Assembly: GCF_014836935.1 (NCBI RefSeq)
Contig: NZ_JACSPW010000002.1
Coordinates: forward strand, 248,001-312,000
Reading direction: 5' to 3'
DNA length: 64,000 nucleotides
From: Solibacillus merdavium
GTDB taxonomy: Bacteria > Bacillota > Bacilli > Bacillales_A > Planococcaceae
The notes under the pieces were generated by a model. The model was not told where the DNA came from, did no database searches, and saw only the letters and a list, made by a program, of their open reading frames with translations. Shown here piece after piece: positions 46,801 through 55,053 of the stretch. A program made the translations under genes and the position numbers. Positions within the stretch are counted from its first letter, which is position 1. Every line of letters begins with the position of its first letter.

Positions 46801-46892
46801 TTTTGTTGATGTAAAAAAGGGATGAGCTCTTCAAGACGAATTGTACTTTTTAATAAATCGGCACTTGTCCGTATTTGTGGATATACAGTCAC
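43818..46892 (-). CDS. dnaE: DNA polymerase III alpha subunit DnaE
   Basis: The second replicative polymerase of Gram-positives, used mainly to extend primers on the lagging strand before PolC takes over. The catalytic part has GPGRGSSASSLVAYAL, PDIDIDFLDTRR, the metal aspartates, and FPKSHAVAYS; an OB fold lies near the C-terminus. At 1024 residues it is shorter than Bacillus subtilis DnaE (about 1115). The N-terminal PHP domain is degenerate: where HLQVHSGYSLL is expected it reads PQIRTSADLL, losing the metal histidines. The start is GTG at 46892, with GGAGGG seven bases upstream. It follows nrnA by 19 bases. Confidence 0.96.
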   Translation of the reverse strand: MTVYPQIRTSADLLKSTIRLEELIPFLHQQKAKSCAIVNTKLYGLLPFWFEMKRAGIHPVIGLTIQLEWTEEQSLPLVLYAKTNEGYQNLLKISSSIAIRSDQTIPLRWLLAYGKGIVFMIPALDLQGRWLQQTAENTLLEIKNAYSNELYIGISRGSNEGPFERQAVEFAVKNGLPIVATHESLFLKEEDFFSYEVAQAIETGVKLNEAAINNKQESYVLTAEQWQGKFQDEPQWLLQMESLLMSCQVQLTTNDVYMPRFPLQKGDTAEKILQQQVVAGLQRRLKMDSLPSQYLERMNYELDVIQSMGYSDYFLIVADFMRFAREEQILTGPGRGSSASSLVAYALEITQVDPLQYDLLFERFLNPERITLPDIDIDFLDTRRHEVIQYVAKKYGKQYVAQIITFGTLSAKAVARDVARMFNFESETLEMISKLIPNKPGITLQEAYSKSENLREWIAAEPIRQKWFKTSLRLEGLPRNASTHAAGVVLSPVPLVDIVPIEEGHEGIYLTQWPMLEVEQTGLLKIDFLGLRNLTILEQIRKSIQFTHDVRLDFNQIPLNDGKTFELLQHGDTAGIFQLESDGMKNALREIKPTHFLDIVAVNALYRPGPMEFIPLYARRKHKKEQVMMPHPDLTPILEETHGVIIYQEQIMRIANVMAGFSFGQADLLRRAVSKKKRDVLEQQRASFVKGAMAKGYTEQVAEEVYALIVRFADYGFPKSHAVAYSIISYQMAYLKANYPVNFYAALLTNATGNTEKLAQILMEAKARGIEILPPSINRSMRHFKVEGGKIRFSFSAIKGVPQPFLQKLLIAREERQKPFESIFDLAVTMTTANFNRKIIEPLIKAGALDEFGKDRATLLATIEGAQKQADFVRPGGDDLFEGALLAFGKPKYNETSPIPEKIKLQYEKEVLGFYLSDHPIVKVRKHFPEVTATVQTLSQLKENAYVKMIGQVQEMRQLRTKRGELMAFVQLEDEYGAVSLTLFPKEYEKVVGKLQEDTLLYIEGFFEHRFNKSQIKIKEIIIK

Positions 46893-46911
46893 GCTTCATC
46901 CCTCCAACATA

Positions 46912-47856
46912 TTATTTATATTCTTTACAAATAGCTTTTAAATCATCAATTACTTGATCTGCCTCTTCCCAAGTATAGGCTGTTGCACCGGATGCTAACG
47001 GGTGTCCTCCGCCATTATATTTTTTTGCCAGCCCATTGATAATCGGACCTTTCGAACGTAAACGAACACGAATTGTATCATTGTCTTCGATAAACATAAC
47101 CCATGCACGGATATTTTTCACATTGCCCAACGAGCCAACTAATAGGGATGTTTCGGAAGGTGTAGCATCATATTGCTTTAAAATAGATGAAGGCAATTTA
47201 ATGTAGGCCATGCCGTTTTCATCCATTTCAAAATGCTGGTATACGTACCCTTGTAAATTTAAAAGTTTGCGTTCCATCTCGTACATACCATCAAATACTT
47301 GATTGCGGTCGAAATTATATTGGACTAGCTGACCTGCAGTTTCAAATGTTTTTGGACTCGCACTTGGGAAAAGGAAACGACCCGTATCTCCAACAATGCC
47401 TGCAAATAAGAGTCGTGCTGCTGCATCGGACATTTGCCAATTGGCATACTCTCTGCCTTCTTCAAAAAGTTCATAAACCATCTCACTGCATGAGCTTGCA
47501 TTAGTATCAACCCATAGTAAATCACCATATGCATCGTCATTTGGATGGTGATCGATTTTAATAATAGAGTCACCTTTTTTATAGCGTTCGTCATCAATAC
47601 GCTCTGTATTTGCTGTGTCAGTTACAATAATGAGTGCATTATTAAACTTCGTATCTTCTATATTTTGCGGGAAAGCTAAAAACGATAAAGACGGATCATG
47701 TTCACCGACTGTAAATACTTCTTTCTCCGGATAATTCGCACGTATTAATTCTGCCAAACCAATTTGAGATCCATATGCATCTGGATCTGGTCGTACATGG
47801 CGGTGAAGTATAATTGTGTCATATTGTTTAATTTTGTCAATTATTTGACGTTTCAC
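46912..47856 (-). CDS. nrnA: DHH-family bifunctional oligoribonuclease / PAP phosphatase NrnA
   Basis: Degrades 2-5-mer RNA and dephosphorylates 3'-phosphoadenosine 5'-phosphate. The DHH domain has HRHVRPDPDAYGSQ, VTDTANTERI and IDHHPND; the DHHA1 domain ends in NGGGHPLASGA. Length 314 is normal. The start is GTG (47856-47854), preceded by GAGGGGG. It is divergent from ytpI and upstream of dnaE, as in Bacillus subtilis (ytqI). Confidence 0.95.
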   Translation of the reverse strand: MKRQIIDKIKQYDTIILHRHVRPDPDAYGSQIGLAELIRANYPEKEVFTVGEHDPSLSFLAFPQNIEDTKFNNALIIVTDTANTERIDDERYKKGDSIIKIDHHPNDDAYGDLLWVDTNASSCSEMVYELFEEGREYANWQMSDAAARLLFAGIVGDTGRFLFPSASPKTFETAGQLVQYNFDRNQVFDGMYEMERKLLNLQGYVYQHFEMDENGMAYIKLPSSILKQYDATPSETSLLVGSLGNVKNIRAWVMFIEDNDTIRVRLRSKGPIINGLAKKYNGGGHPLASGATAYTWEEADQVIDDLKAICKEYK

Positions 47857-47948
47857 AACATTTCCCCCTCGTACATAGTGAAAACCTATATCATTTTTTA
47901 TGAAAAATCGTTACAATATTTAGTAGTTTGGCTACTAGGAGGTTCACT

Positions 47949-48260
47949 ATGGTCTATTTAAATTTTCTGTTCGTTGCTGGTATTGTAGCATCACTTGTAT
48001 TTTACTTTTATTTTAAAACGAAGCAATTCCGCTCTACTTTGCCTATTCGCCGAAAATGGTATACTGCAAAAGCAGGTGTTTCACTTGCATCATTTTTGAT
48101 TTTCTTCGGCCTTAATGCAATAATCTTATATCCCGATATAATTGGATTTGCCATTGCAGCAGTATTTATTGTTTTAGGTGCCGGTTTAGGTGTAAACAAT
48201 TATAAACGTATGCGTCATGAAGGACGTTACGTACATGAAGAATATGAATTAAATAAGTAA
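47949..48260 (+). CDS. ytpI: YtpI-family membrane protein
   Basis: A 103-residue membrane protein of unknown function with three hydrophobic segments (about 3-22, 40-62 and 64-83) and a charged HEGRYVHEEYELNK tail. The NNYKRMRHEGRYVHEEYE end and the place between nrnA and ytoI match YtpI. The start is ATG 47949, seven bases after AGGAGG; the TTG start at 47928 would lie upstream of that site. Single-gene unit with its own terminator. Confidence 0.85.
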   Translation: MVYLNFLFVAGIVASLVFYFYFKTKQFRSTLPIRRKWYTAKAGVSLASFLIFFGLNAIILYPDIIGFAIAAVFIVLGAGLGVNNYKRMRHEGRYVHEEYELNK

Positions 48261-48263
48261 ATG

Positions 48264-48310
48264 AAAAGGGTGTTTCTAAAGGTGTTGACCTTGAGGACAC
48301 CCCTTTTTAT
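48264..48310. terminator. Terminator between ytpI and ytoI
   Basis: AAAAGGGTGT and ACACCCCTTTTT arms around an internal AAGGTGTTGACCTTG hairpin-like segment; both ends are T/A rich, so it serves both converging genes. Confidence 0.75.
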
Positions 48311-48336
48311 TATTTAAATTCAATAACACTTTTACA

Positions 48337-49644
48337 TTATCGTTCTAATAGTTGGAAAGTCATCATCGCTTTTCCAACAAGATTTGCTCCACTAAATACT
48401 TCAAAATCCATCTTCACAAATTTACGGGACATGTCCAAAATTCTTGGACGGACCGTTAACACACTCTCCATCTGTACAGGCTTGATAAAGTAAATATTCA
48501 TATTTTCTACAACAGCTTCTCCACGCTTACGACGTTTCAATGCAAAAGCTCCAACTTCCGAAAGTAAAATGGTAAAGGCACCATAGGAAATCGCGCCAAA
48601 TTGATTTGTCATTTGCGGTGTGACTGTAAACTCCACAGCGATTTCTTCTTCACCCATAACACGCATCTCATTTTTAACCAAATCATCAATTGTCTCTCCG
48701 TGCTGTGGCTGACGCTGTGCTAATTGTATCGCCTTTAAAACGTCCTGACGGCTAATAACCCCTTTTAACAGCCCATCTTCATCTATGACCGGAAGCAAGT
48801 CTATCCCTTCCCAAATCATTCGGTGGCCTGCAGAGGCTACACTTGTTTTCATGGAAGCAGCAATTGGATTCTTTGTCATAACCTTATCAATCGGTTCTGA
48901 CTCTTCTTTCCCAATAACATCTTTACTCGTAATCATACCAACTAGCTTATTTTGATGTGTTAAAACAGGGAATGCCCCATGTGTTGTTCGGCGATTCTGT
49001 CTATGGAAGTCTGCAATGGTATCACTATTTCTTAGTACGGCAGTATCCTCCATTGGTACGTATACATCTTCAATAAGTAAAATATCTTTTTTAATTAATT
49101 GGTCATAAATAGCACGGTTAATCATTGTAGCTACTGTAAACGTATCGTATGTTGTTGAAATAATCGGTAAATCCAATTCATCAGCCAATGCTTTATTCAA
49201 ATCCGTCGTATCAAAACCACCTGTAATTAATACGGCCGCACCGGTTTTTAATGCATATTCATGAGCTTGTGTACGGTTTCCAACAATCAGAAGGCTTCCT
49301 GCATCTGTATATCGCATCATATCGTCAAGCTTCATCGCACCGATTACAAATTTAGTTAACGTCTTATGTAGACCTGACTTCCCACCCAACACTTGACCAT
49401 CAATAATATTTACAATTTCCGCAAATGTTAATCGTTCAATATTTTCTTTCTTTTTCTTTTCAATACGAATGGTTCCTACACGTTCAATTGAACTAACTAG
49501 CCTACGATTTTCAGCTTCTTTAATCGCACGATAAGCTGTCCCTTCACTTACTTGCATTTCCTTTGCAATTTGACGGACAGATATTTTATCGCCAACTGGT
49601 AGTGATTCAATGTATTGTAATATTTTCTCGTGTTTTGTTGACAA
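48337..49644 (-). CDS. ytoI: YtoI: HTH, DRTGG, paired CBS and hotdog domains
   Basis: A probable regulatory protein combining an N-terminal winged helix (SVRQIAKEMQVSEGTAYRAI), a DRTGG domain (about 75-180), two CBS domains that usually bind adenine nucleotides (about 195-310, with LVGMITSKDVIG and GVISRQDVLKA), and a C-terminal hotdog/thioesterase-like domain (about 335-435). Length 435 and order match YtoI. The start is TTG at 49644 with AGGTG six bases upstream. The ligand and DNA target are unknown; nucleotide sensing is inferred from the CBS domains. Confidence 0.9.
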   Translation of the reverse strand: MSTKHEKILQYIESLPVGDKISVRQIAKEMQVSEGTAYRAIKEAENRRLVSSIERVGTIRIEKKKKENIERLTFAEIVNIIDGQVLGGKSGLHKTLTKFVIGAMKLDDMMRYTDAGSLLIVGNRTQAHEYALKTGAAVLITGGFDTTDLNKALADELDLPIISTTYDTFTVATMINRAIYDQLIKKDILLIEDVYVPMEDTAVLRNSDTIADFHRQNRRTTHGAFPVLTHQNKLVGMITSKDVIGKEESEPIDKVMTKNPIAASMKTSVASAGHRMIWEGIDLLPVIDEDGLLKGVISRQDVLKAIQLAQRQPQHGETIDDLVKNEMRVMGEEEIAVEFTVTPQMTNQFGAISYGAFTILLSEVGAFALKRRKRGEAVVENMNIYFIKPVQMESVLTVRPRILDMSRKFVKMDFEVFSGANLVGKAMMTFQLLER

Positions 49645-49767
49645 TTACATCACCTATTTCTCATCATTCATTTATGTCCTTAGTGTACCATATTTAAACG
49701 TTGCAATTATATATATTCCATATCTATACCCCCATTTTTGCTTATAAAAAACAACAAAAAATAAGAC

Positions 49768-49803
49768 AAACTGCCCAACCAGGTTTACAAGGTTGGGCAG
49801 TTT
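49768..49803 (-). terminator. Terminator of ytkL
   Basis: AAACTGCCCAACC (49768-49780) pairs perfectly with 49791-49803, flanked by T runs on both sides. Confidence 0.9.
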
Positions 49804-49814
49804 GCTTTTTTATA

Positions 49815-50495
49815 TTAAAATTCTACAAATTCACCTGACTTTAGAATTTGGACTTCCGCCCCTTCTACAAGCTTCGCAAATTCGCCAGGGTTTTGTGTAA
49901 TTGGTGGGAATGTATTGTAGTGTATCGGGACAACAATTTTTGGTTTTAATAATGTTACTGCATACGCTGCATCTTCTGGTCCCATTGTAAAATTATCCCC
50001 GATTGGCAGGAAAGCCACATCAATTGGATGTCGTTTTCCTATCAGTTCCATGTCTCCAAACAATGCCGTATCACCAGCATGGTAAATTGTTTTTCCTTCT
50101 GCTGTAAATAAAATTCCTGAAGGCATGCCCGTATAAATAATCTCCTTATTCTCCGTTACATATGAAGAACCATGGAAAGCCTGTGTAAACTTAACCTTCC
50201 CAAATTCAAATTCGTGCGCGCCACCGATATGCATATTATGAACATTGCACCCTTGCCAGCCTAAATAATCGGCTAGCTCATTTGGTGCAACAACAAGCGC
50301 ATTATTCTTTTTGGCCAATTCAACCGTATCTCCTACGTGATCATTATGGCCGTGTGTCAATAAAATAACATCCGGATTTTCGTTTGCAACTTTTAAATCT
50401 GTAAGACCATTTCCATTTATAAAAGGGTCTATTAAAATAGTTGTACCATTCGTTACTATTTTTATAACTGAATGCCCATGATATGAAACTTTCAT
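49815..50495 (-). CDS. ytkL: Metallo-beta-lactamase-fold hydrolase YtkL
   Basis: A UPF0173-type metal-dependent hydrolase. The metal motif [11 protein letters not shown] near residue 47 (H-x-H-x-D-H), further ligands in [13 protein letters not shown] and VPIHYNTFP, and a 226-residue length are characteristic. The N-terminus [16 protein letters not shown] also fits. AGGAGGGTAA precedes the ATG. Substrate is unknown. It is divergent from the M24 peptidase gene. Confidence 0.92.
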   Translation of the reverse strand: MKVSYHGHSVIKIVTNGTTILIDPFINGNGLTDLKVANENPDVILLTHGHNDHVGDTVELAKKNNALVVAPNELADYLGWQGCNVHNMHIGGAHEFEFGKVKFTQAFHGSSYVTENKEIIYTGMPSGILFTAEGKTIYHAGDTALFGDMELIGKRHPIDVAFLPIGDNFTMGPEDAAYAVTLLKPKIVVPIHYNTFPPITQNPGEFAKLVEGAEVQILKSGEFVEF

Positions 50496-50616
50496 AAAAT
50501 TACCCTCCTAAAAGATATATTGTCACCTCTGATCTATTCGATACTTATGCATAAATCTCCTTTTTTTGATATGCTTATTATGAATTCAATCTTAGGAAAT
50601 AAAGGGGATTTTTAAT

Positions 50617-51705
50617 ATGTCAAAGCAAAATCAATTACAGCAATATTTAGTAGAAAATGAGTGGGATGCTGCTTTTATCACTACTCCCGATAATGTGTTT
50701 TACTTTTCTAATTTTAAAAGTGATCCGCATGAACGTTTACTCGGTGTCATGGTATTTAAAAACGCAGAGCCTTTTTTAATTTGTCCAAAAATGGAAATAC
50801 CAGACGTTGTAGCAGCGGGATGGTCTTATGAAGTAATTGGACATGAAGATACTGAAAATGCATGGGATGTTGTGGCAAAGGCCGTTCGAGCACGAAACGT
50901 AGCATTTAATACATTGGCAATCGAAAAATCCCATTTAACAGTTGAACGTTTAGAAGCAATCCAAGATCGTTTTGATACTTTGAAATTTACAAATATCGAC
51001 GAAAAGGTAAATGCACTCCGTATTTGTAAAGACGAAGAAGAGCTTGTGAAATTACGTAAAGCCGCACAATTAGCAGACTTTGCAATTGAAGTAGGCTGTG
51101 ACGCAATCGCTGAAGGCAAAACAGAAATGGAAATTTTAAATACAATTGAATCTGCCATTAAGGCAAAAGGGTATGCGATGAGCTTCAATACGATGGTACT
51201 TGCAGGTGAAAAAACAGCTTCTCCACACGGTACTCCGGGTGATCGCAAAATTCAAAAAGGTGACTTCATATTATTCGATTTAGGTGTTATTTATGAAGGG
51301 TATTGTTCAGATATTACACGAACAGTAGCATTCGGTCAGCCAAATGAAGAACAAATGAAAATCTACAATACAGTACGCCACGCTAATGAAGCAGCAATCG
51401 AAGCAGTAAAACCAGGTGTTCGCGCAATGGATCTAGATAAAATTTCCCGTGATATAATTACTGATGCAGGATATGGTGAATATTTCACTCACCGTTTAGG
51501 TCATGGGCTTGGAATTTCAGTCCATGAGTTCCCATCAATTACAGGAACAAATGAAATGACTTTACAGCCCGGTACAGTATTTACAATCGAACCAGGGATT
51601 TATAAATCAGACGCAGCCGGAGTTCGTATTGAAGATGATGTAGTCGTAACAAACGACGGCGTAGAAATATTAACGAAGTTTACTAAGGAATTAGTAATTT
51701 TATAA
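50617..51705 (+). CDS. M24-family Xaa-Pro peptidase
   Basis: A di-metal peptidase, probably cleaving Xaa-Pro dipeptides or N-terminal Xaa-Pro bonds. The N-terminal creatinase-like domain spans about 1-125; the pita-bread catalytic domain has FDLGVIYEGYCSDITRT (two Asp ligands), HRLGHGLGISVHE (His), TIEPGIY (Glu) and RIEDDVVV (Glu). Length 362 is normal. AAAGGGGAT precedes the ATG. Its exact specificity (PepQ-like, YkvY/YqhT-like) cannot be read from sequence. Confidence 0.92.
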   Translation: MSKQNQLQQYLVENEWDAAFITTPDNVFYFSNFKSDPHERLLGVMVFKNAEPFLICPKMEIPDVVAAGWSYEVIGHEDTENAWDVVAKAVRARNVAFNTLAIEKSHLTVERLEAIQDRFDTLKFTNIDEKVNALRICKDEEELVKLRKAAQLADFAIEVGCDAIAEGKTEMEILNTIESAIKAKGYAMSFNTMVLAGEKTASPHGTPGDRKIQKGDFILFDLGVIYEGYCSDITRTVAFGQPNEEQMKIYNTVRHANEAAIEAVKPGVRAMDLDKISRDIITDAGYGEYFTHRLGHGLGISVHEFPSITGTNEMTLQPGTVFTIEPGIYKSDAAGVRIEDDVVVTNDGVEILTKFTKELVIL

Positions 51706-51802
51706 ATCTAATTGCTATGTCAGCATAGCTGAATTCCCAGGTAACAGCTTTGACACAGTCCTCGCTTTAGCAGCAATCGTTCAAAAAAATATTTAACACA
51801 TA

Positions 51803-51850
51803 AAAGGTTGTATTGTTAGTTCATTTTGGACTTCAATACAACCCTTTTTT
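51803..51850 (+). terminator. Terminator of the M24 peptidase gene
   Basis: GGTTGTATTG (51806-51815) pairs with 51834-51843, followed by CTTTTTT. Confidence 0.82.
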
Positions 51851-52180
51851 GAGAGACATTATGCTATTCCTCTATTTCCGCAATTATTCAATCTTAGGCA
51901 CTTATAAGATTTAGAACATATTTAGTATTTTATTTTTAAAATAAAGTAGGAATAAAGAAAAGTCTCAGTAATATAATTGTCCATGAGAATATTTTTTGTA
52001 GGGGATTTGATAATAATCTTTCGCTGTGAGGAGTTGTTATTAAGTGAAGGCATATCAATGTTTTCGCGATATTGAACTACTCGGATTTATATACTTTTAA
52101 GGTTATTCCCATATTTTTACTCGTTTTCTATAGGTAAAATTAAGGAATAGGTATTTTATAGAGAAAATTAAAATCAAGAA
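51851..52180. other. AT-rich intergenic region before the SH3 protein gene
   Basis: About 330 AT-rich bases with no repeat or long frame. An 18-codon GTG frame at about 52043 with a weak AGGAG is probably chance. The promoter of the SH3 gene must lie here but no strong -35/-10 pair stands out. Confidence 0.4.
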
Positions 52181-52192
52181 AGGGAGTGCATC

Positions 52193-52966
52193 ATGAAAAA
52201 ATTATGGTTATTTATGCTAATCATCCTGCTTATGCTTCTAATGCCAATTAGTTTATTACAAACGCAGCCAGCACATGCCGAGTCGACTCAGTTTATTAAT
52301 GCAGAAGAAAATATTTTTTTACGTGATGCGCCATCACCTAGTGCAAAACAATTATCACTCATTGAAAACTTTTCTAAAGTTACCGTACTTTCAAAAGATA
52401 GACAATGGGCTTATATAACACATAACGGCAATAAAGGTTATATTCATTCAAAAACTTTAACGACGGAAAAACCGGAAAAATTTGAACCTAAAAAACCACC
52501 TGTTATTACGAATGGTCTACTCCCTAAAGCTAATCGAAACTATACGTATGAACCTTCTTTTGAAGGAGGAGCAAAAACTACGTATAAAGCTTCCATCAAT
52601 CCAGATATAAGGAATTCCGTTAGCTTAATGGAAGAAGATTTTATTGGATACACATATATCGAAAATGAAAATAGTTTCGAACTTGGTGTAGCCTATTCTG
52701 ATGTTTTCTTCTTTTCTTTAAGTTATCCGATGAAGGAAAAGTCGACAATTTATGATACGGATTATGGAATTGAATCGAATACGAAAACAGAAGTAGTTGT
52801 TGAAAGTACATCGACTACTTTAAAGACTAAAGCAGGGACTTTTAAGAATGTTGTAGTCATCAAATATCCAAATGGATCTAAACTTTATTTAGCAAAAGAT
52901 TACGGTATAATTCGAGTTAAAAACTTTGAAGGTGAAATTACAGCAGAGCTTGTTTCGGTGAATTAA
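52193..52966 (+). CDS. Exported SH3-domain protein of unknown function
   Basis: A Sec signal peptide (hydrophobic 4-24, cleavage likely after AHA at about 30) leads into a bacterial SH3 domain (about 33-92: NIFLRDAPSPSAKQLSLIEN, WAYITHNGNKGYIHSKTL), which in related proteins binds peptidoglycan. The remaining 160 residues form a beta-rich domain (SLMEEDFIGYTYIENENSFE, TTLKTKAGTFKNVVVIKYPN) that I do not recognise. GGGAGTG precedes the ATG. It is a single-gene unit with a terminator shared with ald. A cell-surface or wall-associated role is inferred. Confidence 0.75.
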   Translation: MKKLWLFMLIILLMLLMPISLLQTQPAHAESTQFINAEENIFLRDAPSPSAKQLSLIENFSKVTVLSKDRQWAYITHNGNKGYIHSKTLTTEKPEKFEPKKPPVITNGLLPKANRNYTYEPSFEGGAKTTYKASINPDIRNSVSLMEEDFIGYTYIENENSFELGVAYSDVFFFSLSYPMKEKSTIYDTDYGIESNTKTEVVVESTSTTLKTKAGTFKNVVVIKYPNGSKLYLAKDYGIIRVKNFEGEITAELVSVN

Positions 52967-52982
52967 ATAATCAATAAACAAC

Positions 52983-53018
52983 ACTCGGACGTTAATTGGT
53001 TAACATCCGAGTATTTTT
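52983..53018. terminator. Bidirectional terminator between the SH3 gene and ald
   Basis: ACTCGGACGTTAA (52983-52995) pairs with 53000-53012 (one G-U) and is followed by ATTTTTTG. Confidence 0.85.
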
Positions 53019-53042
53019 TGTTTAAAACATTTTATATTACTT

Positions 53043-54179
53043 TTAGCTGTTTAATCCTGTCAATACGCCTAAAACGTCATCTACAGCTACATAAGGTAAT
53101 CCCTGTGCATCTGCTACCGCCTCATAGACAACATGCCCATCTACCGTGTTTAAACCAAGCTTTAATGCTGTATTGTCTAAACACGCTTTAATAAATCCTT
53201 TATTGGCAATTTGCAGTGCATATGGCACTGTATTATTTGTTAATGCCAGTGTAGATGTACGTGGCACTGCACCAGGCATATTTGCAACTGTATAGTGAAC
53301 TACGTCATGTTTAACGAATGTTGGGTTGTCATGTGTCGTAACCTTTTCAGAAGTTTCGAAACAACCACCTTGGTCAATCGCAATATCAACTACAACTGAT
53401 CCTGGTGACATAGATTTAATCATTTCTTCTGTAACTAATTTCGGTGCCTTAGCTCCAGGAATTAAAACAGATCCAATAACTAAATCTGCCGAGCGAACAG
53501 CGTCAGCAATATTGTATGGGTTAGAAATTAAAGTTTGTACATCACGACCGAATATATCTTCAAGCTGACGTAAACGTTCTGGGCTTAAGTCAATCACTGT
53601 TACATCCGCGCCCATACCTACTGCAATTTTCGCTGCATTTGTACCAGCAATACCGCCACCAATTACAGTTACTTTCCCGCGTGGAACACCTGAGACACCC
53701 CCAAGTAAAATCCCTTTTCCACCTTGGTATTTCTCTAAATAATGCGCACCAACTTGAGTCGCCATTTTACCTGCCACTTCACTCATCGGTGTCAATAATG
53801 GTAATGAACGGTTTGGTAATTGAACCGTTTCATATGCAATCCCTGTAACACGCTTTTCTAGTAAAGCCTTTGTAAGTTCTGGTTCTGGTGCCAAATGTAG
53901 ATAAGTAAATAATATTAAACCTTCACGGAAATAACTATATTCACTCTTAACAGGTTCTTTTACTTTCAGAACCATTTCCGCATTCCATGCATCTGCAGCT
54001 GTATCTACAATTTTTGCGCCAGCTGCAATATAGTCATCATCTGTAAATGCTGAACCTAACCCAGCACCTTTTTCAATATACACTTCATGACCATTAGCAA
54101 TTAATGACAATACTCCTGCTGGTGTCATTGCCACACGATTCTCATTATTTTTTATCTCTTTCGGTACCCCGATTTTCAA
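53043..54179 (-). CDS. ald: Alanine dehydrogenase
   Basis: NAD-dependent deamination of L-alanine to pyruvate and ammonia, used for alanine catabolism and needed for normal sporulation in Bacillus. [17 protein letters not shown] starts the protein; [10 protein letters not shown] (substrate His), [31 protein letters not shown] (NAD fold) and DQGGCFET complete the pattern; length 378 is typical. The start is TTG (54179-54177) with GGGAGG seven bases upstream. No AdeR regulator gene is adjacent. Confidence 0.96.
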   Translation of the reverse strand: MKIGVPKEIKNNENRVAMTPAGVLSLIANGHEVYIEKGAGLGSAFTDDDYIAAGAKIVDTAADAWNAEMVLKVKEPVKSEYSYFREGLILFTYLHLAPEPELTKALLEKRVTGIAYETVQLPNRSLPLLTPMSEVAGKMATQVGAHYLEKYQGGKGILLGGVSGVPRGKVTVIGGGIAGTNAAKIAVGMGADVTVIDLSPERLRQLEDIFGRDVQTLISNPYNIADAVRSADLVIGSVLIPGAKAPKLVTEEMIKSMSPGSVVVDIAIDQGGCFETSEKVTTHDNPTFVKHDVVHYTVANMPGAVPRTSTLALTNNTVPYALQIANKGFIKACLDNTALKLGLNTVDGHVVYEAVADAQGLPYVAVDDVLGVLTGLNS

Positions 54180-54463
54180 CGTAATTCCTCCCTATAAACA
54201 TCGCTTAGAAAAATGCATAACATAATTCAAATCCATTCTACCAACTTTAACACAAAAATAGTAGATTTATTTTAAATATAAAATTTATTCAGAATAGTAC
54301 GCTTCACTGACAATATTTAAATTAGAAATTATATTAAATATTGTAATAAAAATATATTATCATAGTATTTGAACAAATTATGTACATTTCCAACCTAAAT
54401 CGTGACATAACAATGGTAATTTTTTTAATTTTCGGGGTTAGGTGTTTCTATTCGAAAAACATT

Positions 54464-54472
54464 TGTTATAAT
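54464..54472 (+). promoter_or_regulatory. Extended -10 promoter of the UspA gene
   Basis: TGTTATAAT (TGn plus TATAAT) 31 bases before the start codon. No good -35 is seen 17 bases upstream, in line with an extended -10 promoter. The roughly 280 bases from here back to ald are AT-rich and otherwise empty. Confidence 0.6.
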
Positions 54473-54503
54473 GAAGTCATAGAAAAATTAGGAGGTAATG
54501 GAA

Positions 54504-54950
54504 ATGGCAAATCATTATAAAAGCATTGTAGTAGCGGTAGACGGTTCTAAAGAGGCTGAATATGCGTTCCGTAAATCAATTGATGTAGCAAAACGCAATG
54601 AAGGTGCAACAATTAATTTAGTAAACGTTATCGATACACGTTCTTTTGCTGCTATCGAAGCTTATGATCGTTCAATTGCTGAGCGTGCTCAACAACATGC
54701 TGAAGAACTACTGAATGGCTATAAAAAGCAAGCAGAAGAAGATGGTGTTGAGAATGTAAATCTTATCATCGAGTATGGTTCTCCTAAAAATATTATTACA
54801 AAAGACCTTTCAAATATTGTAGAAGCAGATTTAATCATTTGTGGAGCTACTGGTTTAAACGCTGTAGAACGTTTCTTAATCGGATCAGTTTCAGAATCAA
54901 TCGTTCGTACTGCTAAATGTGACGTATTAGTAATTCGTACTCCAGAATGA
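54504..54950 (+). CDS. Universal stress protein, UspA family
   Basis: A 148-residue nucleotide-binding stress protein, soluble and dimeric in the family. KSIVVAVDGSKEAEYAFRK opens the alpha/beta fold, and GATGLNAVERFLIGSVSESI is the ATP-binding G-x2-G-x9-G-S/T motif, so it belongs to the ATP-binding class. The start is ATG 54504, eight bases after AGGAGG; the ATG at 54498 is only two bases from it. Single-gene unit. The condition it responds to is not visible. Confidence 0.9.
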   Translation: MANHYKSIVVAVDGSKEAEYAFRKSIDVAKRNEGATINLVNVIDTRSFAAIEAYDRSIAERAQQHAEELLNGYKKQAEEDGVENVNLIIEYGSPKNIITKDLSNIVEADLIICGATGLNAVERFLIGSVSESIVRTAKCDVLVIRTPE

Positions 54951-54968
54951 TTTCATAGTTTAAAAGTA

Positions 54969-55008
54969 AAATGCCATCTTCTCACATTGAGTAGATGGCA
55001 TTTTTGGC
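54969..55008 (+). terminator. Terminator of the UspA gene
   Basis: AAATGCCATCT (54969-54979) pairs perfectly with 54993-55003, followed by TTTTT. Confidence 0.88.
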
Positions 55009-55053
55009 TCTATAATATCTGTTTCTTCAGTTAAACTAACATCATGATGTATA

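Noticed and set aside
51725-51745. Small hairpin GCTATG/CATAGC after the M24 peptidase gene as terminator
   Set aside because: Six-bp stem without a T-run; the real terminator is at 51803-51850.
52043-52099. 18-codon GTG ORF before the SH3 gene
   Set aside because: Weak, distant AGGAG, no coupling to the next gene and ordinary AT-rich composition; likely chance.
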